Positions 8,123 to 17,481 of a stretch of DNA of 64,000 bases are shown here, piece by piece (position 1 is the stretch's first letter; each line of letters opens with the position of its first letter). Origin of the DNA: Candidatus Saccharimonadota bacterium (GTDB lineage Bacteria; Patescibacteriota; Saccharimonadia; Saccharimonadales; Saccharimonadaceae). The stretch is taken from positions 62,001 to 126,000 of the forward strand of contig JAUNNB010000001.1 in NCBI GenBank assembly GCA_030531645.1, given 5' to 3'. The notes under the pieces were generated by a model, which did no database searches, was not told the DNA's origin, and saw only the letters and a list, made by a program, of their open reading frames with translations. The translations under genes and the position numbers were made by a program.

Positions 8123-9750
8123 TGAAGCATTTCAAGTTTAGGTCGGTCGTAGCATTAGCAAACAGTAAACTCAGCATCAAATATGCTGCAGTCTTACTTA
8201 GCTGTTCTACGCTCGTTTCCGCCTTGCTTGGTATTCTGCGTGATCGTCTTTTAAACTCATATTATCTCGACACATATCCTACCGGTATCGATGCCTACAC
8301 TGCCGCCTTCACGGTCCCAGATTTTATGTTCTTCATTCTAACTTCTGGCGCGCTCGCAGTGAGCTTTATTCCAGTTTTTAATCAGCGTCTCGTTGCCGGT
8401 AACAAAAAATCTGCCTGGGAGCTTAGCTCATCCATCTTGAATCTTATGGCGCTAATTACTTTGGTAGCTTCTGTTCTCATTATGATTTTTGCCGACCCAC
8501 TCATCCGTTATGTTGTGGGTCCAGGCCTCGACGAATCAGGTACCATCCTTGCCATCAATATGATGCGCGTGATTGCTATCAATCCATTCCTCTTTAGTAT
8601 TTCTACAGTAATTTGCTCTATGCAACAGGCTGTTGGACGCTTCGTTTTCTACGCGCTCGCCCCAGCCGTTTACAATATTGGTATCCTCATCGGCATCACT
8701 TGGTTCACTGGCGGTATCAATATCTTTGGTTGGCAAATCTTTGATGGTGGCATTATGGGCGTAGCACTCGGTGTGGCCTTTGGTGCTGTACTTCAAGTTC
8801 TTGTTTCCATCATCGGCCTTGTAGGTCTTGGCTTCGATTACGATTTCAAGATTCACTGGAAGAATAAAGGTTTCCGCGATTGCCTGAAACTTCTCCCGGC
8901 TCGCTCCTTAGATCAGGGAATTGGCTATGCCAACACTATCGTCACCACCAATCTCAGCTCCCATATGGGCGCAGGTGCCTTGCGCGGTTTCCAACAGGCT
9001 AATACACTTCATAACATGCCAGTATCTCTCATCGGTGTGGCTATCTCCACGGCTTTTTTCCCGAAGTTAACCGAAGAAACCGAATCCGAGGAAAAGTTTA
9101 ACGCTACCTTCCGCCAAGCACTTCGCACCATCACATGGGTCTCTTTGCCGGTGGTTGTTATTGCTTTCTTTGCTCGCGGTTATGTCGTGAACTTTATCAA
9201 GAATGGCGGCGACTATCTCATTGCTAGCATCTTCGCCACTATGGTTATCGCCACATTTGCCCAGTGTATTTACCACATTGCTTCCAGGGGCTTCTATGCT
9301 CACCAGGATACAAAGACCCCATTCATTACCAGTGTGGTTGCCGTAGGTCTAACTATTCTCTTGATGTTAATCTTCTCCAGTATGGGGCTAGGTCCTGAGG
9401 GTCTTGGCTGGGCCCAGACTATTGGTGCCGTGGCACAGGTTATGATTCTTCTTATCATTCTTAACCGCCGTGCCAAACACAAACTCTTCAATAAGAAATT
9501 CTGGAGCGCTATCTGCAGGATGGCTATCGCAGCTGTCATTACCGGTGTGGTCGCCTATTTCATGACCAAACTTCTTCCACTTATGGCCGATGATAATTCA
9601 TTCCTCGCTACCTTCCCGAAGTTCTGCATTATCTCAATCGTTTCGTTTGCCGTTTATATCTTCATTAGCTTCATCTTGAACCTAGAAGAGGTTATCCCAG
9701 TTTTTGAAAAAATTTCCAAGATCCTATTTAGAAACCTAGACAAAAAGTAG
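8122..9750 (+). CDS. murJ: Lipid II flippase MurJ (MviN family)
   Basis: 542 residues with about 14 transmembrane helices and the MviN/MurJ pattern: an N-terminal LLGILRDRLLNSYYL segment, AAFTVPDFMFFILTSGALAVSFIPVF, and the central repeat ISTAFFPKLTEE. MurJ flips lipid II across the cytoplasmic membrane for peptidoglycan synthesis, so this organism builds a cell wall. It is 1-nt coupled to ftsH. Confidence 0.92.
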   Translation: MKHFKFRSVVALANSKLSIKYAAVLLSCSTLVSALLGILRDRLLNSYYLDTYPTGIDAYTAAFTVPDFMFFILTSGALAVSFIPVFNQRLVAGNKKSAWELSSSILNLMALITLVASVLIMIFADPLIRYVVGPGLDESGTILAINMMRVIAINPFLFSISTVICSMQQAVGRFVFYALAPAVYNIGILIGITWFTGGINIFGWQIFDGGIMGVALGVAFGAVLQVLVSIIGLVGLGFDYDFKIHWKNKGFRDCLKLLPARSLDQGIGYANTIVTTNLSSHMGAGALRGFQQANTLHNMPVSLIGVAISTAFFPKLTEETESEEKFNATFRQALRTITWVSLPVVVIAFFARGYVVNFIKNGGDYLIASIFATMVIATFAQCIYHIASRGFYAHQDTKTPFITSVVAVGLTILLMLIFSSMGLGPEGLGWAQTIGAVAQVMILLIILNRRAKHKLFNKKFWSAICRMAIAAVITGVVAYFMTKLLPLMADDNSFLATFPKFCIISIVSFAVYIFISFILNLEEVIPVFEKISKILFRNLDKK

Positions 9751-9771
9751 TTGTGGAAAAACCATAAACTT

Positions 9772-9815
9772 TATTAACTAAAAGTCTAGACATTTCAGAG
9801 AAACCTGTATATAAT
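9772..9815 (+). promoter_or_regulatory. Promoter of the 9836 surface-protein gene
   Basis: TAGACA-like -35, a 17-bp spacer and TATAAT (in cctgtatataatataagc), followed by a short leader with an AGAGGTC ribosome site before the ATG at 9836. Confidence 0.5.
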
Positions 9816-9835
9816 ATAAGCATAAGAGGTCAATT

Positions 9836-11032
9836 ATGCCCAAGAATATAAACGTAAAACAGAAATTTTGTAGAGAAAATTCAATGAGCCTTTCTTCGCA
9901 TGGCACGAATAAGAGCCTTGCGTTAGTCGCTTCTAGCTTTGCAGTCTTTTCTGCTTCGTTTGTGGCAGCACTCGTTTTCTCAGGTGCCGCTCTTCCTGAG
10001 GTTAGCTCTTATGCAGAGACCGAGACAAATGTTCTCCCAGCTTCTGAATACTACTTATCTCTTTCATCCAAGTCTGATGTTTCTATTGATGTTTTGAAAA
10101 CCACCGCTGAAGGTGCTATTGCTACTGCGGAAGATACTCTTACGGTTAAAACCAATACTTCTGGCTACAAAGTAGCCCTCAGCGCAGTAGATGAAAAACC
10201 TGAATCCCAGAATCTCTACCTAGATGGTGATACAGAAAAAGAATCCATCAAGGCTACTTCCGGCACTGCCGAAGCTCCAAAACCCCTCGATCAGAACTCT
10301 TGGGGTTATGCAGTTGCAGGCCTCGATAAATTCGACGAGGTTTACGATTCCAAAGAAGTTGATTTGAAGAAAGCAAAATTTGCCGCTCTTCCTAAATTCG
10401 GCGAAGGCGAAATTGTCGCTTCCAATTCATGGGAAAAGTCTGGTATTGCTCATGAAGCAGAACACACAGTAGTTTATGGTGTTCATGCTAACTCACTTCT
10501 CTCTGCTGGTAAATACGAAGGCGTTATCCTCTACACCATCTCATCAGATACTTTGATGGATCCTGAAAATGTAAAAGTTTCCGTCGACTCTATCGATTGG
10601 GCCGAAGAAGGCACTTTCCCACTCACGGTTGATGTTCTTACTATGTCCAACATGAACGAATATGCATGGTCCGTGAAGTTGGTAAACGCCAAGGATGATA
10701 AAGACATCTATGAATGCGCCAATGTAGAAGTTGAGCAGACCAATAACGAAGAAGGCGATACCCCAGGTGTCAAGATTACCTGCGATGCTCCAAAAGCTCT
10801 CGGTAAAGGGAAGAAAGATGCTGAATTCAAGGTAATCGCAGTCTCTGAAAAGCTCGGTGAATACGAAGCCACAGACAAGTTGAAAGTCAAAGGCACTGAA
10901 GTCGAGCAGCCAGAAGTTGAATCTCCAGTCGAGGAAGTCGAAGATAACGACATCGAAACCGACATCAAGGACAAAGAACCAAAGTCTGAAGATATCAATA
11001 TCACCGAAGACACTACAACTTCTCAAGAATAA
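9836..11032 (+). CDS. Secreted acidic surface protein, unknown function
   Basis: 398 residues. A hydrophobic segment at about 28-52, preceded by a 27-residue polar stretch, looks like a signal peptide or signal anchor with a possible cleavage near SSYAE. The middle (about 60-235) is beta-rich with the phrases SWGYAVAGLDKFDEV and AGKYEGVILYTIS, which resemble the closing strands of WxL-like/Ig-like surface domains seen in the 2606 protein. The C-terminal 55 residues are almost all Glu, Asp, Thr and Val and are probably unstructured. No LPxTG motif is present. It is likely displayed through its N-terminal helix. Confidence 0.6.
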   Translation: MPKNINVKQKFCRENSMSLSSHGTNKSLALVASSFAVFSASFVAALVFSGAALPEVSSYAETETNVLPASEYYLSLSSKSDVSIDVLKTTAEGAIATAEDTLTVKTNTSGYKVALSAVDEKPESQNLYLDGDTEKESIKATSGTAEAPKPLDQNSWGYAVAGLDKFDEVYDSKEVDLKKAKFAALPKFGEGEIVASNSWEKSGIAHEAEHTVVYGVHANSLLSAGKYEGVILYTISSDTLMDPENVKVSVDSIDWAEEGTFPLTVDVLTMSNMNEYAWSVKLVNAKDDKDIYECANVEVEQTNNEEGDTPGVKITCDAPKALGKGKKDAEFKVIAVSEKLGEYEATDKLKVKGTEVEQPEVESPVEEVEDNDIETDIKDKEPKSEDINITEDTTTSQE

Positions 11033-11035
11033 ACA

Positions 11036-11060
11036 ACACCCACCTCTCGGTGGGTTTTTT
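11036..11060 (+). terminator. Rho-independent terminator
   Basis: cccacc-tctc-ggtggg stem followed by T6, right before the dnaX -10 box. Confidence 0.85.
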
Positions 11061-11077
11061 GATGTATAATATATTAT

Positions 11078-12508
11078 ATGAAGGCATTATATCGTAGATA
11101 TCGTCCTATTTCGCTAGATACTGTGATTGGACAAGATCAAGTTGTTACTCCATTGCGTGAAGCTTTGAAACAAGGCAAGATTTCACACGCCTATCTTTTC
11201 TCTGGCCCACGCGGCACTGGCAAAACTTCCATTGCTCGTATCTTTGCTCATGAAATCAATAATTTCAAATATGAACTTGAAGATGATTATATAGATATCA
11301 TCGAGATTGATGCCGCTTCTAATACTGGTGTCGATAATATTCGCGATTTGCGCGAGAAAGCTATCATTGCACCGGCCGAGGGCAAATACAAGATATATAT
11401 CATCGACGAAGTCCACATGCTGAGTAAATCCGCGTTTAATGCTTTGCTCAAGATTATGGAAGAGCCGCCAGAGCATGTTGTGTTTATTATGGCCACTACC
11501 AACCCAGAGAAAGTTCCTATTACTATTACTTCTCGTTCCCAAAATTTTGTGTTCAAGCTCGCCGATTCAGAGACTATGTTTGCGCATCTAAAAGAAATCG
11601 CAAAGCAAGAAAAAATTAAGATTTCGGACGATGCCCTGAAGATTATTATTGAACGTGGCGGCGGATCCTTCCGCGACACTATTTCGTTGCTCGATCAAAT
11701 TTCAACGATTACCGATGCTAAGACCGAGATTACTCCAGAAATGGTAGATGAAGCTCTCGGCTTGCCAACTTCAAAGAAAGTCGCAGAACTTCTGGACCTA
11801 TATTCTAACGGTGATTTGAATGGTGCAGTAGAAGTAATGCGCGAATTACTAAATTCTGGCGTTGAAGCTGAATCATTGGCAGTTACATTGGTAGAAAGAA
11901 TTTCCGCTAGCCCTAACCCAGCCACCCTTAGTCTAGTTTCTAGACTATTCGATGTCCAGGCCCCATTTGCCGAAGCCAAATTACTTGTCGCAATCCTCGG
12001 CAACGGTACTGCCCCAACCATCAAAAAACCAGTCGTGCTAGCAACCGCCCCAGTCGCAAAATCTGTAAACAACGAGCCCCGTGACGACCGTCAGGAGTAT
12101 CAGAACCAAGCTAGCTTGAGTTCTGATACGACGCAACGGAAAGCGCGTAGCGATTACGCGCGTGAGGAAGTCGTTTCCGAAGAGGTTGTTGCTTCAGATC
12201 TTACTCCTAGTGCAGTTGCTTCTCGCGAAGACTTCATCGATGCCGTTGCAACCAAGTCTTCGATGCTAACCTCCGCTCTCGACACCTGCAAACTCGAAGT
12301 TTCAAATTCCTCAATCGATATCTACCCTACCAAGATGTGGTACAAAATTCTTACGAGTAAAAATAACCTCGATATTTTGCGTGAGTTTTCCTCTGGAAAG
12401 CAGCTAAATATCCACGACCCGTCCGAAAAACCAGAGAAAAAATCGACCCTTTCTGATATAATGGGTAATGTACAGGAGGTTAATGATGACGGAGGAGACC
12501 CATTCTAA
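11078..12508 (+). CDS. dnaX: DNA polymerase III subunit gamma/tau (clamp loader ATPase)
   Basis: 476 residues. Walker A GPRGTGKT is at 43-50, Walker B IYIIDEVHMLSK follows, then the sensor segment ATTNPEKVPITITSR. The AAA+ core loads the sliding clamp onto DNA. The usual four-cysteine zinc module between Walker A and the DVIEIDAASN segment is missing: only INNFKYELEDDY links them. The linker at about 335-375 contains two DNA palindromes (12097-12129 and 12144-12160). The C-terminal ~100 residues would be a short tau-like domain. TATAAT ends 7 nt before the ATG, suggesting a leaderless start. The 3' end overlaps dnaB. Confidence 0.93.
   Translation: MKALYRRYRPISLDTVIGQDQVVTPLREALKQGKISHAYLFSGPRGTGKTSIARIFAHEINNFKYELEDDYIDIIEIDAASNTGVDNIRDLREKAIIAPAEGKYKIYIIDEVHMLSKSAFNALLKIMEEPPEHVVFIMATTNPEKVPITITSRSQNFVFKLADSETMFAHLKEIAKQEKIKISDDALKIIIERGGGSFRDTISLLDQISTITDAKTEITPEMVDEALGLPTSKKVAELLDLYSNGDLNGAVEVMRELLNSGVEAESLAVTLVERISASPNPATLSLVSRLFDVQAPFAEAKLLVAILGNGTAPTIKKPVVLATAPVAKSVNNEPRDDRQEYQNQASLSSDTTQRKARSDYAREEVVSEEVVASDLTPSAVASREDFIDAVATKSSMLTSALDTCKLEVSNSSIDIYPTKMWYKILTSKNNLDILREFSSGKQLNIHDPSEKPEKKSTLSDIMGNVQEVNDDGGDPF
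12090..12160. repeat. Palindromes embedded in the dnaX coding sequence
   Basis: Perfect 10-bp arms gtatcagaac (12097-12106) and gttctgatac (12120-12129), extended by cgtc/gacg after a 3-nt bulge, then a second palindrome cgcgta/tacgcg (12144-12149 with 12155-12160). Both are read in frame through the variable DnaX linker. Confidence 0.6.
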
Positions 12509-13850
12509 AGACGGTGGACGTATTCCACCTCAGGATATTGAAGCTGAGCGCGCTTTGCTTGGCTCGATTATGTTGGAAGACGAAAAATTTCCAGAGATTC
12601 TTGAAAGTATAAAACCAGAAGATTTTTATGACAAAAATCATGCGTCAATCTATCGTGCTATGATTCGTCTTTATGATGACGGCAAGCGCATCGACCTTAC
12701 TACCGTATCATCAGCTCTAAAAAGTATGAAACTTCTAAAAGACGTGGGTGGCGCTCCGTATTTGGCTGAACTTACCAATGTTGTCTCGGCTTCTCATGCA
12801 GAATCTTATGCTAAGATTATTGAAAGCGCATCCATTCGCCGCAATTTGATTGAGGCTGGTAGAGTTATTGCTGATAAAGCCTATGACGGAACGACTGAAA
12901 TCGAAGAAATCCTAGGCAATGCGGAAAAAGAACTTTTCAACGTTTCTAACAAAACCGTCAAGACCGACTATGTTGCCATAGACGAGCTCCTAGTTGATGC
13001 ATTCAACCGTATGGAAGAGCTCAGCAAGAACAAGGGGTCACTACTTGGTCTCAAATCCGGCTTTCCTGATATTGATAAAAAGACCGCAGGTTTTCAGCCT
13101 GGCCATCTCATTGTTATAGGCGCGCGCCCAGCTATGGGTAAAACTACGTTCGTGCAGAACCTAGCCTATAATATTGCTAGTATGAACAAGGATGCCGGTG
13201 TCCTATTCTTCAGTATGGAGATGCCAGCAATGGAAATTATGCAACGTATGATTTCCGATGTTTCCGGCGTGAAGAACTGGAACATTAGAACTGGTAATAT
13301 TTCAGAGGATGAATTCAGCCTCATTGGAGATGCTATGGGCGAGATGGATGGAAAACCAGTTTATATTGATGATACCAGCGGTATGACTTTGCTCGAGCTT
13401 CGCAACAAAGCTATCCGCGCTAAGCATGACCATCCAAATCTCAGCGTAATTATTATCGACTACCTCCAGCTCATGTCTGGTTCCGGACGCTACTCAGGGA
13501 ATCGCGTTCAGGAAGTTACTGAAATCTCTCGTGGCTTGAAGGTTCTCGCTCGTGAACTTGGTGTCACCGTAATTGCGTTGTCTCAGCTCTCTCGTAGAAC
13601 ATCTGACCGTGACGATCCACGCCCACTTCTTACCGATTTGCGTGAATCTGGTTCTATCGAGCAGGATGCTGACGTCGTAATGATGCTCCATCGTGTTGAC
13701 TACTACCACACAGAAGAAGATTACGAAAAAACCAATATCACCGAAGTTATCTTTGCTAAAAACCGTCACGGTGAGCAGGGAACGGTCAAGCTCTACTTCC
13801 ACCCAGACCTCCTCCGCTTTATGTCCCTCGACATTAAGTCTCAAGAGTGA
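12483..13850 (+). CDS. dnaB: Replicative DNA helicase DnaB
   Basis: About 455 residues. The N-terminal primase-binding domain starts at PPQDIEAERALLGSIM. The RecA-like motor has Walker A GARPAMGKTTF, Walker B VIIIDYLQLMSG and the SQLSRRTSDRDDPRPLLTDLRESGSIEQDAD motif region. It is the hexameric 5'-3' helicase of the replication fork. The start is placed at 12483 because AGGAGG (12474-12479) lies 3 nt upstream; the adjacent ATG at 12486 is equally possible. The start lies inside the end of dnaX. The TGA stop forms the extended -10 of the following gene. Confidence 0.95.
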   Translation: MMTEETHSKDGGRIPPQDIEAERALLGSIMLEDEKFPEILESIKPEDFYDKNHASIYRAMIRLYDDGKRIDLTTVSSALKSMKLLKDVGGAPYLAELTNVVSASHAESYAKIIESASIRRNLIEAGRVIADKAYDGTTEIEEILGNAEKELFNVSNKTVKTDYVAIDELLVDAFNRMEELSKNKGSLLGLKSGFPDIDKKTAGFQPGHLIVIGARPAMGKTTFVQNLAYNIASMNKDAGVLFFSMEMPAMEIMQRMISDVSGVKNWNIRTGNISEDEFSLIGDAMGEMDGKPVYIDDTSGMTLLELRNKAIRAKHDHPNLSVIIIDYLQLMSGSGRYSGNRVQEVTEISRGLKVLARELGVTVIALSQLSRRTSDRDDPRPLLTDLRESGSIEQDADVVMMLHRVDYYHTEEDYEKTNITEVIFAKNRHGEQGTVKLYFHPDLLRFMSLDIKSQE

Positions 13851-13856
13851 TATAAT
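13851..13856 (+). promoter_or_regulatory. Extended -10 fused to the dnaB stop codon
   Basis: The TGA stop (13848-13850) is followed directly by TATAAT, and the GTG start of the next gene is 6 nt further on. Confidence 0.65.
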
Positions 13857-13862
13857 TAACCC

Positions 13863-15347
13863 GTGGGTAAACTTGTTGTTTCGAAATTATTTCTTTATAA
13901 ACATCGTTTTGTGATTTGTTATGTGCTTTTGGCACTCGCCTTTTTGACATTGATGTTTGGTTTGCCAATTGTTACGCCAAATGGTCTTTCTGAATCTGAA
14001 ATAGAATCTGCTGTCACCGCTTATAACATCACAGATGGCACGCTCGCTTCGGGCGACATCGTTGATCTCCCATATCATTTATTGCAAAAACTTTCGATTT
14101 CGATTTTTGGTTTAACTCCATACGCCATCAAGCTCCCATCAATCCTGATTGGCGTGGTACTCGGCTTCGTCTTGATACTTCTCTTGAACCGTTGGTTCAA
14201 GAATAACGTGGCCGCATTTTCTAGTATTCTAGCCGTCCTTTGTTCCAGCTTCCTCTTCATTTCTGGATCTGGCACTCCGCTCATTATGTTTGTTTTCTGG
14301 CCAACGCTTTTGCTCTGGCTAGGTTCCAAGATCCAAGGCGTCAATAAACCAAAGCCACTATATTGTTTCTTCTTTGCCTTCGCTTTGCTCGGTGCTATTT
14401 TCACGCCGTTTATGATATATCTCGCACTCTTCATTGTGATTCTTGTTATTTTCAACCCTCATCTTCGTTTCACCGTAAAGAGCCTTCCTAAGATTCCTTT
14501 CCTGCTCACCACTATGATAGTTGTGGCCGGTTGTAGCTTCATTATTATGAATGCCATCAAGCACCCAACTTCACTCACTCACTTACTTTTCATGGAAGAC
14601 TTTTCAATTCTCACCTACTTCCAAAATATCGCAAACTCTCTTACTCCATTCTTCTCATGGAATGGTCGTGTAGAATCTACATTCCTAGCGCCATTAATTT
14701 CATTGCCAACCCTCGCTCTCGCGCTAATTGGTCTCATTTCAACAGCCAAAGGCTTCCTTGCTTCTCGCAATTCAATTGCTACCTATCTCATCATCTTCAC
14801 ATTGCTAGCTTCTGGCTTTAACCCAGATATGGCTGTGCTCCTGACTCTTCCGTGCGCCATTCTCATTGCCCATGGTCTTCGTTATATTCTTAATAAATGG
14901 TACGGGATTTTCCCAGAAAACCCATACGCGCGCGTCTTTGGCGTGGTTCCTATTGCTCTCTTCATGGGCATTATGATTTATTCAGATATTACTCATTTCT
15001 TCTTTGGCTACCGCTATAATCCACCGGTTTCCAACCAGTTCTCAACCGACCTTGCCTTGCTCGATGCAAACCTAAACGGTGGCGATACCTTGTTAGTTCC
15101 AGAAGATTCTATCGACTATGAATTCTACAAAATCTACGCCGAAATTAATCCACTTATCACTTCTGGCCGCACGGTTAATATTGCAACTACAGCACCAGAC
15201 AATATAGTCGCCGACTCTCACCTCATCACAATGGGACACACAGAGGGAATCGATATGAAGAAATATGACCTCTTCCGCATTGTAACCAATTCTAAGTCTC
15301 AAAACTCAGATCGTATTTATATTTACACTCTAAAAACCGAAAAATAG
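13863..15347 (+). CDS. Polytopic GT39/ArnT-like membrane glycosyltransferase (GT-C fold)
   Basis: 494 residues, GTG start. About ten transmembrane helices occupy the first 390 residues. An acidic loop after the first helix (NGLSESEIESAVTAYNI) matches the position of the catalytic acidic loop in GT-C enzymes, and LPYHLLQKLSISIFGLTPYAIKLPS is typical of GT39/PMT-like proteins. The C-terminal ~100 residues are a soluble extracytoplasmic domain. Such enzymes transfer sugars from polyprenyl-phosphate donors onto proteins or envelope glycans; the substrate is unknown. Likely leaderless. Confidence 0.65.
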   Translation: MGKLVVSKLFLYKHRFVICYVLLALAFLTLMFGLPIVTPNGLSESEIESAVTAYNITDGTLASGDIVDLPYHLLQKLSISIFGLTPYAIKLPSILIGVVLGFVLILLLNRWFKNNVAAFSSILAVLCSSFLFISGSGTPLIMFVFWPTLLLWLGSKIQGVNKPKPLYCFFFAFALLGAIFTPFMIYLALFIVILVIFNPHLRFTVKSLPKIPFLLTTMIVVAGCSFIIMNAIKHPTSLTHLLFMEDFSILTYFQNIANSLTPFFSWNGRVESTFLAPLISLPTLALALIGLISTAKGFLASRNSIATYLIIFTLLASGFNPDMAVLLTLPCAILIAHGLRYILNKWYGIFPENPYARVFGVVPIALFMGIMIYSDITHFFFGYRYNPPVSNQFSTDLALLDANLNGGDTLLVPEDSIDYEFYKIYAEINPLITSGRTVNIATTAPDNIVADSHLITMGHTEGIDMKKYDLFRIVTNSKSQNSDRIYIYTLKTEK

Positions 15348-15373
15348 TATAACGCTTATGATATAATTGGGGT

Positions 15374-17461
15374 ATGGGTATTTTATTCGTATTTCTTATT
15401 TTCGCAGCGCTAATTAATTTTGGCTTGCCTATTTTAATTATTGTCTTAATTATTCGTGCAGTGAACAATAGCAAGGTCAAGAAACTAAAAGAGGAAAACG
15501 CAGCTTTGAGACTTGCTGCAACTCAGGCAGCTGCTAAAAATGGCAAAATCATGAGTGCTAGCCTAGGCGAGGATATAGATCCGAAATCAGAACCAAGCAG
15601 CGATGACCCAACGCCTGACGAAGTTCTCGGCCCTATTACCACGGTGCCTGAAACTCCAACCACAGTTTCTGAACCAAAACGCGATGATACCCCACTTAAT
15701 ATTCTGCTTCTCGTTGGTGCAATTCTCATTCTCGCATCCATCTCGGCGTTCCTTAGTTCCAGCGCTCCTGGCTCCATTAAGACAATCTTTGTCATAGCTA
15801 TAACATTAATGATTTATGCGCTAGGTCTTTTCCTCTATAAGCGTGTCGAGAGACTGAAACCTGCCGCGGTTACACTTCTGTTCATTGGCCTTGCTGCTAT
15901 CCCATTCTGGACTGGTGCACTTAACGGCTGGCTCAAAATTGACTTTAATTATTGCGCTCTCATCACAAGCGCCGTGGCCTGCATCGTTTACGGCTACACC
16001 GCATATGCCATTAATAACCCGTTATTAAGTTATCTCTCAATCTTCGCATTTATGTGTATCGATACATCCGTGATGGCTGTATGGGAAGTTGGCACATTCG
16101 CCACATGCTTTAGCTTACTCGTCATTTCCGGCCTTATTTGTATTGCTAGCGCCGTGCTCGATCACACAAAGAAACTTTCATCTACTACTAAGACATTAAT
16201 CGCGGAGCCACTTCATAATTTGGCTGTTATCACCCCACTCACATTTATAGTCTTTTCATCATTCTTCCCAGATAACTACGAACCATATTCACGTTACCTC
16301 ACTATCCTTACTGGCATGGTAGCAGTCGAATACGCAATTCTATTCATCACAGGCAAAGACATCATTTCTCGCTTCCTTTTCCGTGTCGGCGTCCATGCAT
16401 TTATAGTTGTTCTGACAGCCGACCTTATCGGTGAAACCACCATTGCTTCAGTCCTTATTTGGATTGGCGTGGCACTCGCTCAATGTCTTGTCAGTCTATT
16501 CATCAAGACTAAAAATGAGCTCGAATCCGGTCTCGAAGCCGGCTTCGGATTCGTATCAAATCTCGTATTGCTCATCGCACTTCCGCTCAGTCTTATGCTA
16601 AAAGACCAAACGACCACAGGTGTTCTCCAACTAGTCGCTGTGCTCTGCTCGATTGGCTTTGAACTTGCGTATTGGTTCAAGTCTAAGTCTGAATTCTGGC
16701 CAGTCTTTGCCAGTATGGGCGTAGTCACTTTGCCAATCATTGTGATTAGTTCCATTCTTAAAGTCGAAGATCCAGCTACTGTCTATCTATTCACATATCT
16801 CGGCCTTGCGGCTATCACCATAGCTCTCGCATTCTTCCGCCGAGATTCCAAGAACTTCAAATTCTATGATGCAGCTTTGACTCTTACGGTCATAGTTTGC
16901 GCCTTCGCATCAATCTTCACCCAAGGCCAACATTCATACTGGAGCGGCTTCCTTCTCGCAGCTCTCGAAATCGGCACATACGGTGCACTTATTAAGAATG
17001 CCATTTGGATGGAAGTGTCTATTTATACACTATGTTGCGCCTTCTCGCATCTTGCTTCTGAACTTATTAAAGACGGAAACACTACAGTATTAGTTGTAAG
17101 TCATATTTTCGCCGTAGCATTGCTCGGCGTTAGCCTCGTCAAAGAATTTGGCATCTTTAATGGCAACGACAAACAATCATATCCACGAGCATGGTTCGCA
17201 TACGCAATAATTTTCATCACTGTCGGATCACTCGCCTTGGCTAATGAAGGCTACCAAATCTTCTACCTCCTCGAGCAAATTGGCGTCCTAGGCATTGGTG
17301 CCGCCACTAAGCGCAAACCATTTGCAATCGCTGGTGCAATCGGTGTGTTCCTAGCTATTTTGAAATACCTCAGCGCATACAGCTATATATTATTGGCCTT
17401 CCTCGGCATCAGCATTATCGGTGTAGTAGTAGCTGTGCTTCTCACTCGTGGCAAGAAATAG
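15374..17461 (+). CDS. Large polytopic membrane protein, DUF2157/DUF2339-like
   Basis: 695 residues. An N-terminal helix (1-28) is followed by a short basic coiled coil (VKKLKEENAALRL), a Pro/Thr/Asp-rich linker to about residue 110, and then about 18 hydrophobic segments to the C-terminus. The layout (one helix, charged linker, very long run of TM helices) is shared with DUF2339/DUF2157 proteins. No catalytic motif is visible. The start is supported by TATAAT 6 nt upstream. Function is unknown. Confidence 0.6.
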   Translation: MGILFVFLIFAALINFGLPILIIVLIIRAVNNSKVKKLKEENAALRLAATQAAAKNGKIMSASLGEDIDPKSEPSSDDPTPDEVLGPITTVPETPTTVSEPKRDDTPLNILLLVGAILILASISAFLSSSAPGSIKTIFVIAITLMIYALGLFLYKRVERLKPAAVTLLFIGLAAIPFWTGALNGWLKIDFNYCALITSAVACIVYGYTAYAINNPLLSYLSIFAFMCIDTSVMAVWEVGTFATCFSLLVISGLICIASAVLDHTKKLSSTTKTLIAEPLHNLAVITPLTFIVFSSFFPDNYEPYSRYLTILTGMVAVEYAILFITGKDIISRFLFRVGVHAFIVVLTADLIGETTIASVLIWIGVALAQCLVSLFIKTKNELESGLEAGFGFVSNLVLLIALPLSLMLKDQTTTGVLQLVAVLCSIGFELAYWFKSKSEFWPVFASMGVVTLPIIVISSILKVEDPATVYLFTYLGLAAITIALAFFRRDSKNFKFYDAALTLTVIVCAFASIFTQGQHSYWSGFLLAALEIGTYGALIKNAIWMEVSIYTLCCAFSHLASELIKDGNTTVLVVSHIFAVALLGVSLVKEFGIFNGNDKQSYPRAWFAYAIIFITVGSLALANEGYQIFYLLEQIGVLGIGAATKRKPFAIAGAIGVFLAILKYLSAYSYILLAFLGISIIGVVVAVLLTRGKK

Positions 17462-17481
17462 TGTGATATAATACCTTTAAT

